From the NCBI RefSeq assembly GCF_023566315.1, contig NZ_JAKNSU010000003.1: DNA of 64,000 bases; one strand, 5' to 3'. A program made the translations under genes and the position numbers. Numbering within the stretch: the stretch's first letter is position 1; each line of letters begins with the position of its first letter. Under the pieces are notes generated by a model. That model saw only the letters and a list, made by a program, of their open reading frames with translations, was not told the origin of the DNA and did not search any database. Source of the stretch: Edwardiiplasma whartonense. Lineage in GTDB: Bacteria > Bacillota_I > Bacilli_A > Mycoplasmatales > Mycoplasmataceae. This document shows positions 29,584-40,376 of this stretch, piece after piece.

Positions 29584-30990
29584 ATGAAAAAAATCCTGCC
29601 TTTATTAGGGGGTCTTGTAATTACTAGTATTGCCTCTACAAGCGTTGTTTCTTGTATTGCTCCCCGATATGCTGTGGGTAGTCCGGGACAAAGGGTGGTA
29701 GTTTCCACCAGTGGTCGGATTAACGATCATTCTTTCAATCAAGATGCTTATATTGGCATGAAAAACTTTGTTAAATCAGAATACGGATTGGATGGTCAGA
29801 ACAATTATGTTGAAGCTGCTGATACCTCAAGCACTTCGGTGGTTTCTGCCTATCGTTTAGCAAAACTTAAAAGGGCTGATGCTGTTATTTTACCAGGATT
29901 TAATCACATAACTACAATTGCTGCAGCAGCAAAGCTTTTTGGTGAAAAAACTATTGTTTTAGTTGATGGAACACCAGGAAGTACTGACAAACTTTATGAT
30001 CATGTTATTAGTGTTTTATTTAATTCTCAACTAGGAGGGGTGCAAGCGGCTTTTGATGCTGCGTATTGAGCAACTACTAAGGTTAGGGATGCCCAAGGCA
30101 ATGAAACAGAAAAAATGCAAGGTGATGCGAGTGGGGATGGAAAAATTACCTTTGGTACTTTTGCTGGAGCTTCAAATAAATATGGAGTTGATAACTACAT
30201 GTGAGGCTTGTTATTAGGAATGGATCTATTCAATAAGTGATATGGTGAAACTCGTGGTTATGTTCGTCTTGCAAACACTGATGATTATAAAATTGAATCA
30301 GTAAAAGTGACCAACACCAGTAGTTACGACTGGTGAACTAATAATTTTGATTTAGGAGGAGCTACCAAATCAGGGATTGTTTCTAAGCTAGTTGATGATC
30401 GCAAGGCTGATATCATTTTTCCTGTGGCTGGACCTCAAATTGAAGATGTTTTAAATTATCATCCTCGTAGTAGTAGTTATAAAGGTTTACCTTATGTTAT
30501 TGGAATTGATGTTGATCAAGCTGAAATTTTTAATGGTTCTGCTTATCACGGGCGCTTTATTACTAGTGCAATTAAAAATGTTCATAGTGCCACAAAAATT
30601 GCTTTACAACACGCTCAATCGTTAGTAAATAAAAAAGTTGATGGAAGTTATGCTGCCAAAACAAGTGCTGATGAAGTGTGGGATGGTACCACTCCTGGAC
30701 GTTATAAAAACTGATCAGTTGACCTTTTGGATGATGGTAGTGGTAAGTACAAAATCAGCAAGCATTATTTACGCTTGTTTGATGGAGAAAATGGTGATAA
30801 CCCTGATGAAGCAGGATCACTACCAGTTGATGCAAGTGATGTGCTAATTAATTTTGTTAATAACGCGTTTGCTGATTTAGGAACTACAGCAATTGATTAT
30901 TTGAACGGAAAAATTATTACTAAGTTAGCTCAAGAGATTATCGATAAAGCTAGAAACGAAGAATTTAGACTAATTTATGATGAAAAATAA
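29584..30990 (+). CDS. BMP/PnrA-family nucleoside-binding lipoprotein 1
   Basis: Extracellular substrate-binding lipoprotein of 468 residues. A signal peptide with a lipobox (VVSC, Cys24) is followed by a BMP-family domain: RVVVSTSGRINDHSFNQDAY at the N-terminus, a central ADAVILPGFNH segment, and the IFPVAGPQIEDVL...VIGIDVDQAE region near the end. This family (PnrA/TmpC) binds purine nucleosides. Several TGA codons are Trp. Strong ribosome-binding site GAAGGAGGG. It lies behind a deoxyguanosine-type riboswitch and upstream of a nucleoside ABC transporter, so the substrate is probably a (deoxy)nucleoside. It is a paralogue of the next gene. Confidence 0.9.
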
Positions 30991-31042
30991 TTTAGTCATA
31001 AATTAAAACCTCATGTTAAAATTAAATATATAAAATAAAGGA

Positions 31043-31110
31043 AATTCTTATATAAGATATCAGAACGGGATATTGTTTCTACCTCTAACCTATTAGAGGC
31101 TATGAGAATT
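31043..31110 (+). promoter_or_regulatory. Purine-riboswitch aptamer, guanine type with short L3
   Basis: P1 is AATTCTTATA / TATGAGAATT, P2 is GATATC / GATATT, and P3 is CCTCTAA / TTAGAGG with only CCTA at its tip. The joining strand GTTTCTACC keeps the canonical U51, and the ligand-pairing base is C (GGCTATGAG), predicting guanine or a related purine. The base before that C is G instead of the usual A, and the L3 loop is much shorter than in Bacillus aptamers but has the same length as the aptamer at 29395. No terminator is visible before the lipoprotein start, so control of translation is more likely. Confidence 0.82.
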
Positions 31111-31186
31111 TAGTAGTTAAAAATAACTTCTGATTCTTATCTGAAACATTCCACTTTTGTTTGAATCTTGGCAAGAGGGAAATGGT

Positions 31187-32542
31187 GTGAAAAAAACTTT
31201 AGGCATTTTGTCATCAATTGGTGTGATTGGCATTAGTACTACAAGTGTAATTGGATGTATTGCTCCTAAATATGCTAGTGGTGTTGAGGGCCAACGAGTG
31301 GTTTTAGTTACTGAAAGTGGTAAAGTCGACGATCACGCTTTCAATGAAGACGCTTACAAAGGAATGAATACCTATTTAATGAACAATTATAACCTGATTG
31401 GGAAAAATAATTATGTTGAGTCAGTCGACGCTTCTTACACTTCCCTGGTTTCAGGTTACCGTTTAGCAAAACTTAAAAAAGCTGATGCGTTGGTTTTGTC
31501 AGGATTTGCTCATATCCCTACTTTAAGTGAAGCTACCAGGTTGTTTAAAAATCAATCTGTAATTCTGATTGATGGAAAAGCAGACTATGATAATCCTGAA
31601 TATCAAAATGTGATTAGTATTGTTTTTAATTCCCAAATTGCAAGTATGCAAGCAGTTTTTGATGCTGCTTATTGAGCAACTACCAAGGTTAAGGATGCTC
31701 AAGGCAATGAAACAGAAAAAATGCAAGGTTATGTTAATGGGGATGGAAAAATTACTTTTGGTACTTTTGGAGGAACCTCGTTTAAGTATGCAGTAGATAA
31801 CTATATGTGGGGGGCATTCTTGGGAGTTGAACTTTTCAATCAGTATTATGCCACTACCTCTGAATCATACCGAAAAATTTATTTAGCCAATACTTCCACT
31901 CATCAAGTGGGTGATTTGAAAATTACTTCTTCATCCGATGCTGCTTATTACAGCGGTAATTTTCAATTAGGAGGGGCTACTAAATCAGGTATTGTTGATA
32001 AGTTAATTGGTCAAGAAAAATCAGACTTAATTTTTCCGATTGCTGGGCCTCAAATTCAAGATGTTTTAAACTATATTCCTCGTGGGTTTAATGGTCGACC
32101 TTACATTATTGGGGTGGATGGAGATCAAGCGACTGCTTATGATAGTGATGCTGTTCACGGACGTTTTATTACTAGTGCAATTAAAAATATTAGTAGTGCC
32201 ACACAAGCTGCCTTACAACATTCTTCTTCTTTAAAAGATAGGAGCGGGAATGCTTGAACTGACGTGTGGGATGGTCTTTCTCCAACTCCAGCTTTGAATT
32301 GGTCCGTGGATTTGGTTGATGATGGTAGTGGTAAATATCAACTTAAAACCCATAAGTTATCCCTATATGATGAAGAAAAACAAGACGATGCACCAGATGC
32401 TACCAATGTCTTAATTAATTACGTCAATGCTGCTTTTGAAAAAACCAGCATGGAGATTAGTAGTTATATGGACGGGGCTTTAATTCAGAAGATTGCTGAG
32501 GAAATTGTTGAAAAAAAGTTAATCGCGGTGAAATTAAGTTAG
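31187..32542 (+). CDS. BMP/PnrA-family nucleoside-binding lipoprotein 2
   Basis: Paralogue of the preceding lipoprotein, 451 residues, with lipobox VIGC (Cys24) followed by the same CIAPKYA start of the mature protein. BMP motifs: RVVLVTESGKVDDHAFNEDA, ADALVLSGFAH and IFPIAGPQIQDVL...IIGVDGDQAT. Two TGA codons are Trp. The start is taken as GTG 31187, six bases after AAGAGGGA; no in-frame ATG is better placed. It sits behind its own guanine-type aptamer and 43 bases before the transporter ATPase, so it probably supplies the same transporter with a different purine nucleoside. Confidence 0.9.
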
Positions 32543-32585
32543 TCAATGATAATTAATGACTCTGAGCAAAGAAAGGAAAAAAACA

Positions 32586-34142
32586 ATGAGTGAATATGCT
32601 GTAGAAATGCTTGATATTACCAAAACGTTTAACAACGGAATGATTGTTGCAAATGATCATTTAACTTTAAGGGTAAAAAAGAATGACATTCATGCTTTGG
32701 TTGGTGAAAACGGGGCTGGTAAATCAACGTTGATGAGTATTTTATTTGGGATGTACCAACCAGATAGTGGTGAAATTAAAATTAATGGTGAACCAGTAAT
32801 TATTACTGATCCGATTAAAGCGAATCAATACAAAATTGGGATGGTTCACCAACACTTTAAGTTAGTGCAGGTGATGAAGGTGTGAGAAAACATCGCGCTG
32901 GGAGTAGAAGAAACTAGTTTAAAAATCTTTACCAACCAAGCGAAGATTAAGCACCAAATTACTAACATTATGGATCAATATGGTTTACACGTTGACTTGA
33001 ACGCTAAGATTGAAGATATTTCTGTGGGGATGCAACAACGTGTAGAGATTTTAAAGATTCTTTATCGTAATGCTGATATTTTGGTCTTTGATGAACCAAC
33101 AGCAGTGCTAACTCCTCAAGAAATCGATAATTTATTAATGATTATGAAGAACTTACAAGCTAAAGGGAAGACGATTATTTTTATTACTCACAAACTTGAA
33201 GAGATTAAAAAGGTTGCTACGAAAGCGACAGTTATTCGTCTTGGTAAAAACGTCCGAGAATTTGATGTTAAAGAGATCAAAGGGAACGTGCTTGGTGAAG
33301 CTATGGTAGGAAGAAAACTTGTTAAAGTTAAAAACAAAGATCATACTCATGGCAAGAAAAAAGTTTTTGAAGTAATTAATTTAACTGTCAAAAAGGAAAG
33401 CGATCACCGTTTAAATGCTGTAGAGAACTTAAGTTTAACAATTCATGAAGGAGAAATTCTTGCAGTTGCAGGAGTAGAAGGAAACGGACAAAAAGAACTA
33501 ATTGAAGCTGTTACTGGTTTACTTAAACCATCAAGTGGAGGAATTGTCTTTAAAGGGGTTAATATCAATAACACTTCGATTAAGAAGCGTTATGAAATGG
33601 GAATGAGTCATATTCCTGAAGACCGCCATAAGTACGGAATGATCATGGATTTTAACGTTTTAGACAATATTGTCTTACAAAGTATTGATAAAAAACCGTT
33701 CACAACTTTGAAAATGATTAATCAAAACGAAGTGGAAAAATATGGTGAACAAATTATTCACCAGTATGATGTGCGCGGTAGTCGCAACGGAAAAGCATTA
33801 TCACGAAGTCTGTCAGGAGGGAACCAACAAAAGTTTGTGGTTGGAAGAGAAATTAATCGGGCTCATGACTTACTAGTAGTGGTTCAACCAACTCGTGGAT
33901 TAGATATTGGCGCAATTGAATATATCCACAGTCAAATCTTAGCAGAAAAAGCGCAGAATAAAGCGGTGTTACTAGTATCTTATGAACTTAGTGAAGTCAT
34001 GAGTTTAGCTGATAACATTGCAGTGATTAATGATGGTCGGATTATTAAAACTTTGAGTGCTAATAAAGTTAAACGAGCAGAGATTGGGGCATTAATGGGT
34101 GGTAGCACCTTAACTCAGAAAGGGGTTAATCTTCATGAATAA
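32586..34142 (+). CDS. Nucleoside ABC transporter ATP-binding protein (NupA/YufO-like)
   Basis: Cytoplasmic ATPase with two fused nucleotide-binding domains, 518 residues. Domain one has P-loop GENGAGKST (residues 40-48) and signature ISVGMQQRVEI with Walker B ILVFDEPTAVL. Domain two has a modified P-loop (GVEGNGQKEL), the signature LSGGNQQKF and VVQPTRGLDIGA, as in the RbsA/YufO group. One TGA is Trp. ATG 32586 is preferred over an upstream TTG, after AAAGGAAA. It overlaps the first permease gene by 8 bases. Confidence 0.94.
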
Positions 34143-36780
34143 ATGAAATTTATTCAACTGAAAACTACAGCGAAAAACTCGTGATGTCTTTTCTTCTTAT
34201 GAAACTCGTGAGAAGTTTAAATATATTAAGGGATCAGTTTTTGCAATTGTTTTAGGTTTAATTATTGCTGGGATTATTATTGCTGCTCAAAACGTCAATC
34301 CCTTTGTCTATTTAAGAGAATTATTTAATGTTTCTTTTAGTAGCTTATTTGTTGAACAAACATTCCAATGATTGGCAATTTATATTGTTGTTGGTTTAGC
34401 AGTTGGGCTTGGTTTCAAATCCGGGATCTTTAATATTGGGGTCTCTGGACAAATGTTGTTAGGAGCAGGAATCTCAATTATTTATTATCGTTTAGCAGTT
34501 GGTGATAATCACGCGATGCATGCTGGTGATATTATTGTTGTTTTCTTGATTTGTCTGTTTTCAGGAGCATTCTTAGCAGGAATTGCTGGTGCTCTAAAAG
34601 CTTTATTCAACATTCACGAAGTTGTAACTACAATTATGTTGAACTGAACAATTTGATACTTGTTAAAATTCTTGTTTACCAAGTATCAAAGTTTGACTGG
34701 AGCTGGAATTAGTACGAGTGCTTCAATGCCTTCAGATCAACTAGCAATTAATGGCAGTTCAATCGCCATTCCTTTAATTATTGCCTTTATTTGTTTGGTT
34801 TTGGTTGCTTTCTTATTAACCAAAACTGTTTTTGGTTATAAATTAAAAGCGGTTGGTTCCTCACCAAATGCAGCAAAATATGCTGGGTTTAATGTCAAAG
34901 CCAAAATTGTTGAATCAATGTTGATTTCTGGGGGATTAGCAGGGATTGCTTCGTTTGTTAACGTGTTAACTTTAAATCCCAACATTTCCTTTACTGTGGA
35001 CAATCTTCCTGCAATTGGTTATGATGCGATTGCGATTTCTCTAGTAGCCTTTAATAATCCAATCGGAATCTTCTTCACTTCGTTTTTGTGAGGAATTTTA
35101 CAATCAGGAGGAGCTGGAACTGCATCTTTATTTAACATGTCGAACCAAACTTCAAGTTTAATCTTTGGAATTATTGTTTATTTTGCTGCCATTTCAGTGG
35201 TCTTTATTAATTATTATCCAATCTTGAAGTTGAAGATTAATTTAGCTAGTGTTTCTTCGCGTACGACTCGTGAACAAGTTCACAAGTTATGATCAGAACG
35301 TCAAAAGATTATTAAAATTCGTTGAAGTTTGCGTCCTGGTTTAGATGTGCAAAACTACACTCAAGCAATGAAAGAAGAAAAGCGTCTTTTAAAACTTAGT
35401 TATCAACAAGGGGTTGAAAAGATTTCTTATCAAGAATACAAAAAACAAGTTCAAGCAATTAATCAGCAAATTCGTGCTTATGTTCGTGATTATAGAAAAA
35501 ACCTAAGAGAAGTTGATAAAAAACTTGGTCAAGCAATTAAAACTGTGAAAAAAGATAACTACATTCAACGTTTGACCTTAGCAAAACAAGGGATTAAACG
35601 TCGCGAACGATTGTTATTAAGAATCAGCGATCAAAACGCCTTGGGACATTTAGAAGAAGTTAAAGCAACTTATATCGGAATCCAAGACTACTTAAAACAA
35701 GAAGCGCACAACTATCATCACTGACTAAAAACTCAATTAGAACCAATCAAAGCAGAATATCAACAAAAGGTTTATGAAATTGAAGCTTGATATGAAGGGA
35801 AAAGTGGAGATTTAACTCACTACTGAACTTGATTTAACTTATCAATTGAAACTAAGGGAGAAATCAAAAAACAAAAGATTAAGACCAAGAATAAAGTTGA
35901 ATCGTTAAGAACTGATTATCGTTTGAATAAGAGCGCTATTCGTCGTGACAAAACATTAGGTGGGGCAGAAAAACAACAAGCACTTGCTAAGCTAAAAACA
36001 GCAATCACTGATCAAATTACAGCTTTAAAAGAAGCTGGTCAAGCAGTGATTGAACAACAACAAGCACTTGCGGTTAATGCAAAAACTAATTATCAAAAGG
36101 CTAAAAATAATGTTCAAGTTAAAGCAAAACTTAAAACGATGCAAAAGAGTTATCTTCACAAGTTGGATAGTGCTAAAGAAACTTATCAAAAAAAGGTCGC
36201 TGCTCTTAAAGAAGCGAATGAAACTCGTCGTCACCAGTTTGATAAAACCACTAGTCAGGGTCAAATTGCAGCAATGCAAGGATTTGTTAGCACTTATGAT
36301 AACTATAAAAATCAGTTAAAAAACCAACAAGTTTATTCAGGAATTTATTTAAATCAACTAGCAGAAAAAATTACTTTAATGTGAGTCGATTTACAAACAA
36401 TCAATCACGATAGTTTCTTTACTGCTCAAGATACTCGAGTTTCTTTCTATATTAAGAAGCGAATTTATCAATGATTAGCAAAAGAAGAAAAGTGAGTTGA
36501 AGAATCAAAGATTGCTTATCATAATCTGGATGAAACTAGAGAAATTAAAGTGGACACAAAGCGAATCATGACCACTTATAAACAGAGTTTGGTGTTATTC
36601 AGTGAAGATTACAAAACTGAAAAACAACAAATTATGAACAACAAAGATTTAAACCATCAAACCAAAGGTTTGATGCTAAATGAAAATGAACGAACTTATA
36701 GTGAACGTTTACAAACCTATATTTTAGATTTGGAAGCAAAAACCAGAAGCCGAAGTTTTCTTGAAAGTGAGGTGAAATAG
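34135..36780 (+). CDS. Nucleoside ABC transporter permease 1 with very long C-terminal helical extension (NupB/YufP-like)
   Basis: The N-terminal 390 residues form a BPD_transp_2-type permease (GLGFKSGIFNIGVSGQMLLGAG, then FGYKLKAVGSSPNAAKYAGF). After the last membrane helix (about residue 365) the protein continues for roughly 480 more residues as a soluble, Lys/Gln/Glu-rich region with coiled-coil character (for example KQQALAKLKTAITDQITALK), giving 881 residues against about 350 in Bacillus. At least twelve TGA codons are Trp, and the frame is open throughout, so the extension is not an artefact. The role of the extension is unknown. It overlaps the ATPase gene and is followed 3 bases later by permease 2. 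Confidence 0.9.
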
Positions 36781-36783
36781 CTA

Positions 36784-37704
36784 ATGTTATCTTTTTTAGA
36801 TTATGCTTTTGCTTTGTGTGCAATTTTATTATTAGCAGCACTTTCTGGATATGTCAGTGAACGAAGTGGAGTTGTTAACATCGGTATCGAAGGAATGATG
36901 AGTATTGGGGCATTAGTCGTAGCAATGATTGGCTCAGCGGTGAACAAAAGTTCCACTCACAACCTAGATCAACTTTGAGTCGTCTTGGTGGGAGGAATTG
37001 TTGCTGCTGTGTTTGCCCTCTTCCACGGGTTTGCCTCAATTACTTTAAAAGCCAATCAGGTAATTTCAGGAACAGCAATTAATATTCTGGCTGCAGGAAT
37101 CGCATTATTCTTTGCTACTTCAGGATTTTTTGGTTCAAGTGCCACAGATATTTCTACTAACTTTCATTCTTTATATGTTGATGCCAATCATGTTCTTCCA
37201 GTTTGATTATTAATCGGTCTAGGAATTGCGGTGTTATTACTAGTTTTCTTTACTTTCACTAAGTTTGGAATGCGCTATAAAATGGTTGGAGAAAATCCTA
37301 ATGCAGTTGATGCAGCAGGAATTTCAGTAACTAAATATCGTTACCTTGCTGTCTTTTTATCTGGTTTCTTAGCTGGAATTGGTGGAGGAGTGATGATTTG
37401 CACCATTGTTGGAGGAGGAACTTTTGGAGGAACCACTTTTGGTTTTGGGTTCTTAGGACTAGCGATTCTAATCTTTGGTCAATGAAATATTCTTTATATT
37501 ACCATTGGGGTTGTTGCTTTTGGGTTCTTATACACTTTAGGAAACCAATTAGGGACTTTAACTACTAATATATCAATTAAGAATAATGCAGGAATCTTTA
37601 GAATTATTCCCTTTGTCTTAACAATTGTTGTCATGGTGATCTTTTCGAAGTGATCACACGCTCCAGCAGCGAACGGGCAGCCTTTTGATAAGGCCCTGCG
37701 GTAG
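36784..37704 (+). CDS. Nucleoside ABC transporter permease 2 (NupC/YufQ-like)
   Basis: Second membrane subunit, 306 residues, of normal family length. Typical motifs: LAALSGYVSERSGVVNIGIE near the N-terminus, NQVISGTAINILAAGIALF, and FGMRYKMVGENPNAVDAAGI before the last helices. TGA codons at 36976-36978, 37204-37206, 37483-37485 and near 37651 are Trp. It pairs with permease 1 and the two-domain ATPase to form the transporter. A perfect terminator ends the operon. Confidence 0.93.
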
Positions 37705-37716
37705 TTAAATTAGTTT

Positions 37717-37745
37717 AAAAGCACTCAAATGAGTGCTTTTTATTT
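37717..37745 (+). terminator. Terminator of the nucleoside transporter operon
   Basis: A perfect 11-bp stem (AAAAGCACTCA / TGAGTGCTTTT) with a 2-base loop, followed by T-rich sequence. Confidence 0.88.
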
Positions 37746-37837
37746 GGATGAATTTTAGTCAAGGTCTGGAATTGTTAGTTAAGAATGAGATAATAAAAAC
37801 TGTCAAAAGTTCTTAACAAAAAAAGGTTAATAACACC

Positions 37838-37876
37838 ATGATTGATGATTTATTAATTAAGGAAAAGTTGAAATAA
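37838..37876 (+). pseudogene. 12-codon open frame, probable gene remnant
   Basis: ATG 37838 opens MIDDLLIKEKLK and stops at TAA 37874-37876, and a perfect terminator (37899-37926) follows. AAAGG lies 12 bases before the ATG. A tiny frame with its own terminator looks like the stub of a deleted gene, though a real micropeptide cannot be excluded. The flanking sequence contains an 8-bp inverted repeat (GTTAAGAA / TTCTTAAC, about 37776-37817). Confidence 0.3.
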
Positions 37877-37898
37877 TCAGCCCTAAAACAAAACTTAG

Positions 37899-37926
37899 CA
37901 AAAGACCATTTTTTGGTCTTTTATTT
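37899..37926 (+). terminator. Terminator before the AbiH-like gene
   Basis: Stem AAAAGACCA / TGGTCTTTT with a 5-base T loop and a T-rich tail. It isolates the AbiH-like gene from upstream transcription. Confidence 0.85.
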
Positions 37927-37971
37927 TTTGTAAAATAAGAAATGAATAAATAGGGAATGGTGATTATAAAA

Positions 37972-39066
37972 ATGGAAATTTTGATTTTAGGGAACGGGTT
38001 TGAATGTCAGTATAACCCCAATGTCCGCAATTTTAACCAAAAATTTGTTGAGTTTATTAATGATGAGAATAAAACTAAAGAATTATTAAAAAAGATTAAA
38101 AGCTTTTGTGAACATGATCAAAAAATTTATCAAGCGATAGTTACGACGATTCGGAATGAAATTGAATTTAATGAAAATTTTATTTTAGAATCAGAATTAC
38201 GTGATATTGGGATGCATTTAGCTAATGCTCCAGCTCGAACGCTGGTTGCAAGTGAGAATTTAATTTTTCATTGTTTAAAAAATTTAGTTGGTTTGATTAT
38301 CAATGAATTCACCACTGATTATCGACAAATTGATCAATATATGGATTTTCGCATGAAAGAATTACCAGACCAAATTTGAACAACAAATTATACCAATTCA
38401 GCTCAGGAGGCTTACGAATCTTGAACAGAAGGTTCTCTTTTTCAACCCCTTGATTTGACTAATTCCTACTCCAAAGATTCTTTGAAAAAAGCGAAAGTGA
38501 TTTATTTACATGGTCAATTTTTATTTCGAACCACATCAACATTTTCACCAACAACAGCTTATCTTGGCGCTTCCCAACTTGGTGATATTTATCAAGCCAA
38601 TTCTCCTTATTTTAGTGCTAATCAACCAGTTAAAGCAACTCAAAAATCAAGCAAAACTTTTATTGATGATCAAACCTTTCAAAACATTGAAATTAATTTA
38701 GCAAAGAAAAACGAAAACCCGTTAAAAAGTGCCATCTCTAAAATTCTTTGGAACCAGAGTGAAGTCATTAAAATTAATATTTTTGGTTTATCGGTAAATA
38801 ATGATGAAGGATTATTTAAAATTCTCTTAGACGAACTTGAGAAAGCAAACGTTAGTTATGAATTAAATTTCTACTATTATACGCAAACTGATAAAAAGAA
38901 TTTTGAAGTATTTAAGCATGATTATTTGAATAGTACAAATGATAATAATTCTGTCGTTAATCCTTTTATTCATTATAATTTTGGGAACAATCCTCAAAAA
39001 GTTAAAAAACGAATTAACATTTTGCCATCAAAAGAATACAAGGGGTTTAAATTAAAAAAGAAATAG
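37972..39066 (+). CDS. AbiH-like protein (candidate phage abortive-infection system)
   Basis: A 364-residue soluble protein. The N-terminal strand-loop ILILGNGFECQYNPN matches the AbiH opening motif (NGFD/E). A central VIYLHG matches the family's I-H-G motif, and IFGLSVNNDEGLFKILLDEL followed by ELNFYYYTQTDKKNF matches the C-terminal GHS..D..yF and FYY...DK motifs. AbiH proteins give lactococci phage resistance; the mechanism is not established. Two TGA codons are Trp. The start is uncertain: ATG 37957, GTG 37960 and ATG 37972 are all in frame, and the last best fits the domain. It stands alone between terminators, as an accessory gene would. Confidence 0.62.
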
Positions 39067-39073
39067 AGTTAAG

Positions 39074-39595
39074 CTACTTGCTCATCGCTGCGATTAACTT
39101 TTGGTCATGATTTAGCAATTGGCAAGTTAACAAATAACTTCCTATAATTAAAATTAAATTACTAGCAATTAAAATTAGAACTGTTCATCAATTATTTTTT
39201 GCTGCTTTAATTCAGTTGTTATCATAACCATTTATTGTCGCGGTCAGTTCAACAAAGTAAAGGACAACTAAAAAACTAATGATTATCAAGTAGGTTTGTC
39301 AATTGACTTGAAACTTACTGGTTTGTTTGGTTTTCTGATCAATTTCATACTTGTAAGTTACAAATAAAAAGGTAAAACTAACAAAGGTTTTACTGTGATT
39401 TAATAATCATGTGATTAACATTATTAACAAGTAATTCAAAACAATCAAAATAGCGAGAGGAACTTTGGTAGTTTTCACATCTAAGTTTTTAATTGTTAAA
39501 ACAATGATTAACCCAATTAATAATAAAATTAAAGAACTAATCATCACCACAAGATTGGTTCTTTTTAAATGTGGTTTAAATAATTGAAAATCCAA
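39074..39595 (-). CDS. Membrane protein of unknown function
   Basis: A 173-residue protein convergent with the AbiH-like gene (7 bases between stops). Four hydrophobic segments are visible: VVMISSLILLLIGLIIVLTI, VPLAILIVLNYLLIMLITW, TYLIIISFLVVLYFVELTA and WTVLILIASNLILIIGSYLL. The loops are lysine-rich, and several TGA codons are Trp. The start is TTG 39595 (no ATG nearby), eight bases after AAAAGGA on the minus strand. The family is not recognised. Its position beside the AbiH-like gene could mean a linked accessory function, but that is only a guess. Confidence 0.7.
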
Positions 39596-39701
39596 AACTA
39601 GCGTCCTTTTTTGCCCTATTATGAGTTTAATTATAGCCGATTTGATAATTTTAGAAATTGAGTTTGGTAAAATTAAATTACTGAGAATAGTGGTGAGTTT
39701 A

Positions 39702-40346
39702 ATGAGAAATAATGCAGCAATTCGTCCTTTACCAACAGGGACAAACTTAAAAAGTAATCAGAAAGAAAATTACCAAGCTTTGTTAACAGCTAATGAGGAT
39801 AATGAATTATTGACTTTGTTTTGAGCAAGTTATTTAAGTGATTTAGAAACTAAGTACAAATTAATTTATCATCCAGGAAAAGAGCTTTTTCAGATTTATT
39901 ATCATCCTGGGAAAACTAATGCAGCCAATAAGCAAATTGTTCACGAAGTTACTCAGAAGATTAACCAGATTAACCAAGACTGAAATAAAATTGAACAAAC
40001 AATGACTAGTTTTCAAGAGTATAGCAATCAAGAATTAAGGGGTGAATTGAAAACTGCTCAAGATGAATTAGTTAAGTTAGAAGTTAATAAGAGAGAGTTT
40101 GAACAGTCATTACAAAATCAGGATCTAAAAAATAGCGATGGTTTGGTTGAAGAATTTAATAAAACTTATCGTGAGAAGCGTAATGAGATTCAAACTTTGT
40201 TTACCCAAAATCCTCATGTTAAGGATTTGAATAAAATTTATCAAGATTACTTAAGTTTTCGTCAAAATCTCATCAAAGAGTATTTAAAAAGTAATGTTAA
40301 AAATTTGGACCAATTATTAGCAGCATTAGTGTTCAATCCAGAATAA
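39702..40346 (+). CDS. Coiled-coil protein of unknown function
   Basis: A 214-residue soluble protein. The N-terminal part (MRNNAAIRPLPTGTN) is followed by a middle segment with two similar YHPGK motifs (IYHPGKELFQIYYHPGKTN) and a C-terminal Glu/Lys/Gln-rich region with coiled-coil character (ELRGELKTAQDELVKLEVNK). TGA codons at 39822-39824 and about 39981 are Trp. ATG 39702 is chosen because the upstream frame has a poor composition; a GTG at 39693 is possible. It lies 30 bases before tsaD and may be cotranscribed. No function can be assigned. Confidence 0.65.
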
Positions 40347-40376
40347 AATCATTAGAGAAAAAAAGGGGATGAAGAA

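Noticed and set aside
34135..36780. Two or three separate genes in place of one long permease
   Set aside because: The frame is the same throughout, and only TGA codons separate the parts; no internal ribosome-binding site of good quality was noticed at the joins.
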